Source: an uncultured Deferribacteraceae bacterium
Lineage (GTDB): Bacteria > Chrysiogenota > Deferribacteres > Deferribacterales > Mucispirillaceae
Length of the DNA stretch: 7,601 nt
Assembly (NCBI GenBank): GCA_947039055.1
Contig: CAMQYB010000084.1
Span: 1-7,601, forward strand
Direction of reading: 5' to 3'
How positions within the stretch are numbered: the first letter of the stretch is position 1; every line of letters begins with the position of its first letter. Shown here in pieces: positions 6,456-7,601 of the stretch. Below the pieces are notes generated by a model. The model ran no database searches, was not told the origin of the DNA, and saw only the letters and a program-made list of their open reading frames with translations. The translations under genes and the position numbers were made by a program.

Positions 6456-7478
6456 ATGAAATTAATGAAATTATTATTAATTGGACTTTTATCAGTAGTA
6501 GCATTAGCAGCATGTTCAGAAGACGAAGCAGCAACAACAAAAGCAGCAGTATCAATTGTTGGTGCAGACGGTCAAGCTCCAGTTCTATTTGACAATGTAT
6601 CAGCTCAGCTTAAAGCTGTTGATGCTGCAGGCGAAGCAATTGTAGCACCTAAAGAAGTAACTTGGGGTCAATCATCTGACGCAGCTGGTTTCGCAGTAAC
6701 TTCAGCAGGTATTGTTACAGTTGATTTATCAGCAGCAATCGTAGGTACAGTTACATTATCAGTTAAAACACCTGGAGATAGCACAGCTGATCCTGTAACT
6801 TCAGATCTTTATGATAACGTAACTTATGCTCCAGCTGTTTCAGCTCTAGTATTAAAAAGTATTGCTGTTACTCCAGCTGGCGTTAAAGTAGCAGTGGATG
6901 CAACTACTCAACTAGTAGCTACAGCTACTTTTGGTGAAGGCGAAGCTGCTAAAAATGTTGTAATTACTACAGATGCAGCTTGGGTTTCAACAACTACAAC
7001 TAATGCAACTGTTGATCCAGCTACAGGACTAGTTACAGGAGTATTAAAAGCTGCTGCAACTGAAATCACAGCTTCATTAACTTCAAATGGCGTTGCAGTT
7101 ACTGGTAAAGAAAATGTTGAAGTTACTGATGCAGCTTCAGCTACTTTTACTAGCTTTGCAATATTTCAAAATGATGATACTGCTGGACCAGTATTAATAG
7201 CTAAAGATTCTTCAGCTGCATTAGCTCCATTAAAATATCAAGAAACATGGAGTAATGAAACTAAAGCGAAAACAGCGGTTACTGCTGCAGATATATACAC
7301 ATGTGCTGTGAAAGCTGCTTCAACCTCTATCGAAGTTGCTTCAACTACTTGTGTTATCACTCCAAAAGGTACTGGTACAACAGTACCTGGCGATACAACA
7401 GTTGTTATGACTCGTACTCCTGCAACTGGAACAGCAACAACTAGTGAAATCATTGTTACAGTAGAAGCTACTCGTTAA
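6456..7478 (+). CDS. Lipoprotein with bacterial Ig-like (Big_2-type) domains (340 aa)
   Basis: The protein begins MKLMKLLLIG with a classic lipobox LAAC, so Cys20 should be lipidated; Ser21 at +2 would favour outer-membrane sorting under the E. coli Lol rule. An acidic linker (SEDEAATT) leads to a first Ig-like domain at about 30-125 (VTWGQSS, then SAGIVTVDLS). A clearer Big_2-type domain spans 131-224: LKSIAVTPAG, TTQLVATATF, AAWVSTT and ATVDPATGLVTG match the family order of strands and the D-x-x-T-G-x-V-T-G turn. A third, less typical region (228-340) has Cys283 and Cys299, which could form a disulfide. The mature part is rich in Ala, Thr and Val and has only two Arg (320, 340). Such domains usually serve as surface stalks or adhesive units. 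AAGGGAGAA (6438-6446) precedes the ATG by 9-11 bases; an alternative ATG at 6465 would still leave a signal peptide. Unlike the large paralogs, it shows no sequence kinship with their module. Confidence 0.92.
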   Translation: MKLMKLLLIGLLSVVALAACSEDEAATTKAAVSIVGADGQAPVLFDNVSAQLKAVDAAGEAIVAPKEVTWGQSSDAAGFAVTSAGIVTVDLSAAIVGTVTLSVKTPGDSTADPVTSDLYDNVTYAPAVSALVLKSIAVTPAGVKVAVDATTQLVATATFGEGEAAKNVVITTDAAWVSTTTTNATVDPATGLVTGVLKAAATEITASLTSNGVAVTGKENVEVTDAASATFTSFAIFQNDDTAGPVLIAKDSSAALAPLKYQETWSNETKAKTAVTAADIYTCAVKAASTSIEVASTTCVITPKGTGTTVPGDTTVVMTRTPATGTATTSEIIVTVEATR

Positions 7479-7497
7479 TCATTAATTTTAATGATTA
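7476..7497. repeat. 22-bp perfect palindrome containing the stop codon
   Basis: TAATCATTAA (7476-7485) and TTAATGATTA (7488-7497) are exact inverted copies around two T bases. The TAA stop of the Ig-like lipoprotein is the first triplet. It is entirely A/T except for one C and one G, so as RNA it makes only a weak hairpin; a protein-binding or mRNA 3'-end role is possible but unproven. Confidence 0.6.
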
Positions 7498-7537
7498 CAG
7501 TTTAAGAATTAAGTAATTAAGTTTTAAAGCAATATAT

Positions 7538-7568
7538 AAAAAAAGCCACTTTCGAGTGGCTTTTTTTT
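7538..7568 (+). terminator. Intrinsic terminator of the Ig-like lipoprotein gene
   Basis: The stem AGCCACT/AGTGGCT, extended by a run of A against a run of T, closes a TTCG tetraloop (7551-7554) and is followed by eight T bases (7561-7568). It lies about 60 bases past the stop codon. The A run on the left side means it could also stop transcripts arriving from the right. Confidence 0.93.
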
Positions 7569-7601
7569 ATGATATACAATATATTAATAGTATATATAAA
7601 T

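Noticed and set aside
7238..7453. Minus-strand open frame inside the Ig-like lipoprotein gene
   Set aside because: It is the reverse reading of Ala/Thr/Val-rich codons, without a ribosome binding site, inside a well-supported gene.

Overview
The window is a visibly AT-rich bacterial segment read with the standard code (tryptophan is TGG; TGA is a stop). It carries four protein genes, three of which encode lipoproteins with N-terminal export signals. The cargo therefore points to a cell-surface locus, probably of a diderm bacterium. I cannot name the species. The relaxed lipobox (Phe at -3) of the two large lipoproteins would fit spirochaete-like processing, but that is weak evidence.

Left part (1-5109, minus strand): two large paralogous lipoprotein genes lie head to tail. 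The upstream one (2542-5109, 855 aa) is complete. The other (1-2121, at least 707 aa) runs off the left edge without a stop. Each has a signal peptide with Cys20, then a chain of modules of about 140 residues marked by VTFH..DNT, N-V-x-GL and F-x-FEDG...KTF-x-I-x-L motifs (six in the complete gene, five visible in the other). I do not recognise the module with certainty. From position -68 to codon 128 the two genes are identical at every base (452 bp: 1738-2189 and 4726-5177). Beyond this block the similarity falls away, in steps, toward the 3' end. Each gene has its own copy of the promoter and ribosome binding site, and a terminator at 2471-2508 separates them. This looks like a variable surface protein family whose 5' ends are homogenised by recombination.

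Middle (5110-6455): an AT-rich intergenic stretch holds a 9-bp inverted repeat next to a TATAAT box. It is followed by a GNAT-family N-acetyltransferase gene on the plus strand (5661-6161).

Right part (6456-7601): a third lipoprotein (340 aa, plus strand) with bacterial Ig-like (Big_2-type) domains ends in a palindrome at its stop codon and a strong intrinsic terminator with a TTCG loop. Nothing shows that the acetyltransferase works with the lipoproteins; it appears to be a separate transcription unit. I see no tRNA or rRNA gene, insertion sequence or CRISPR array.
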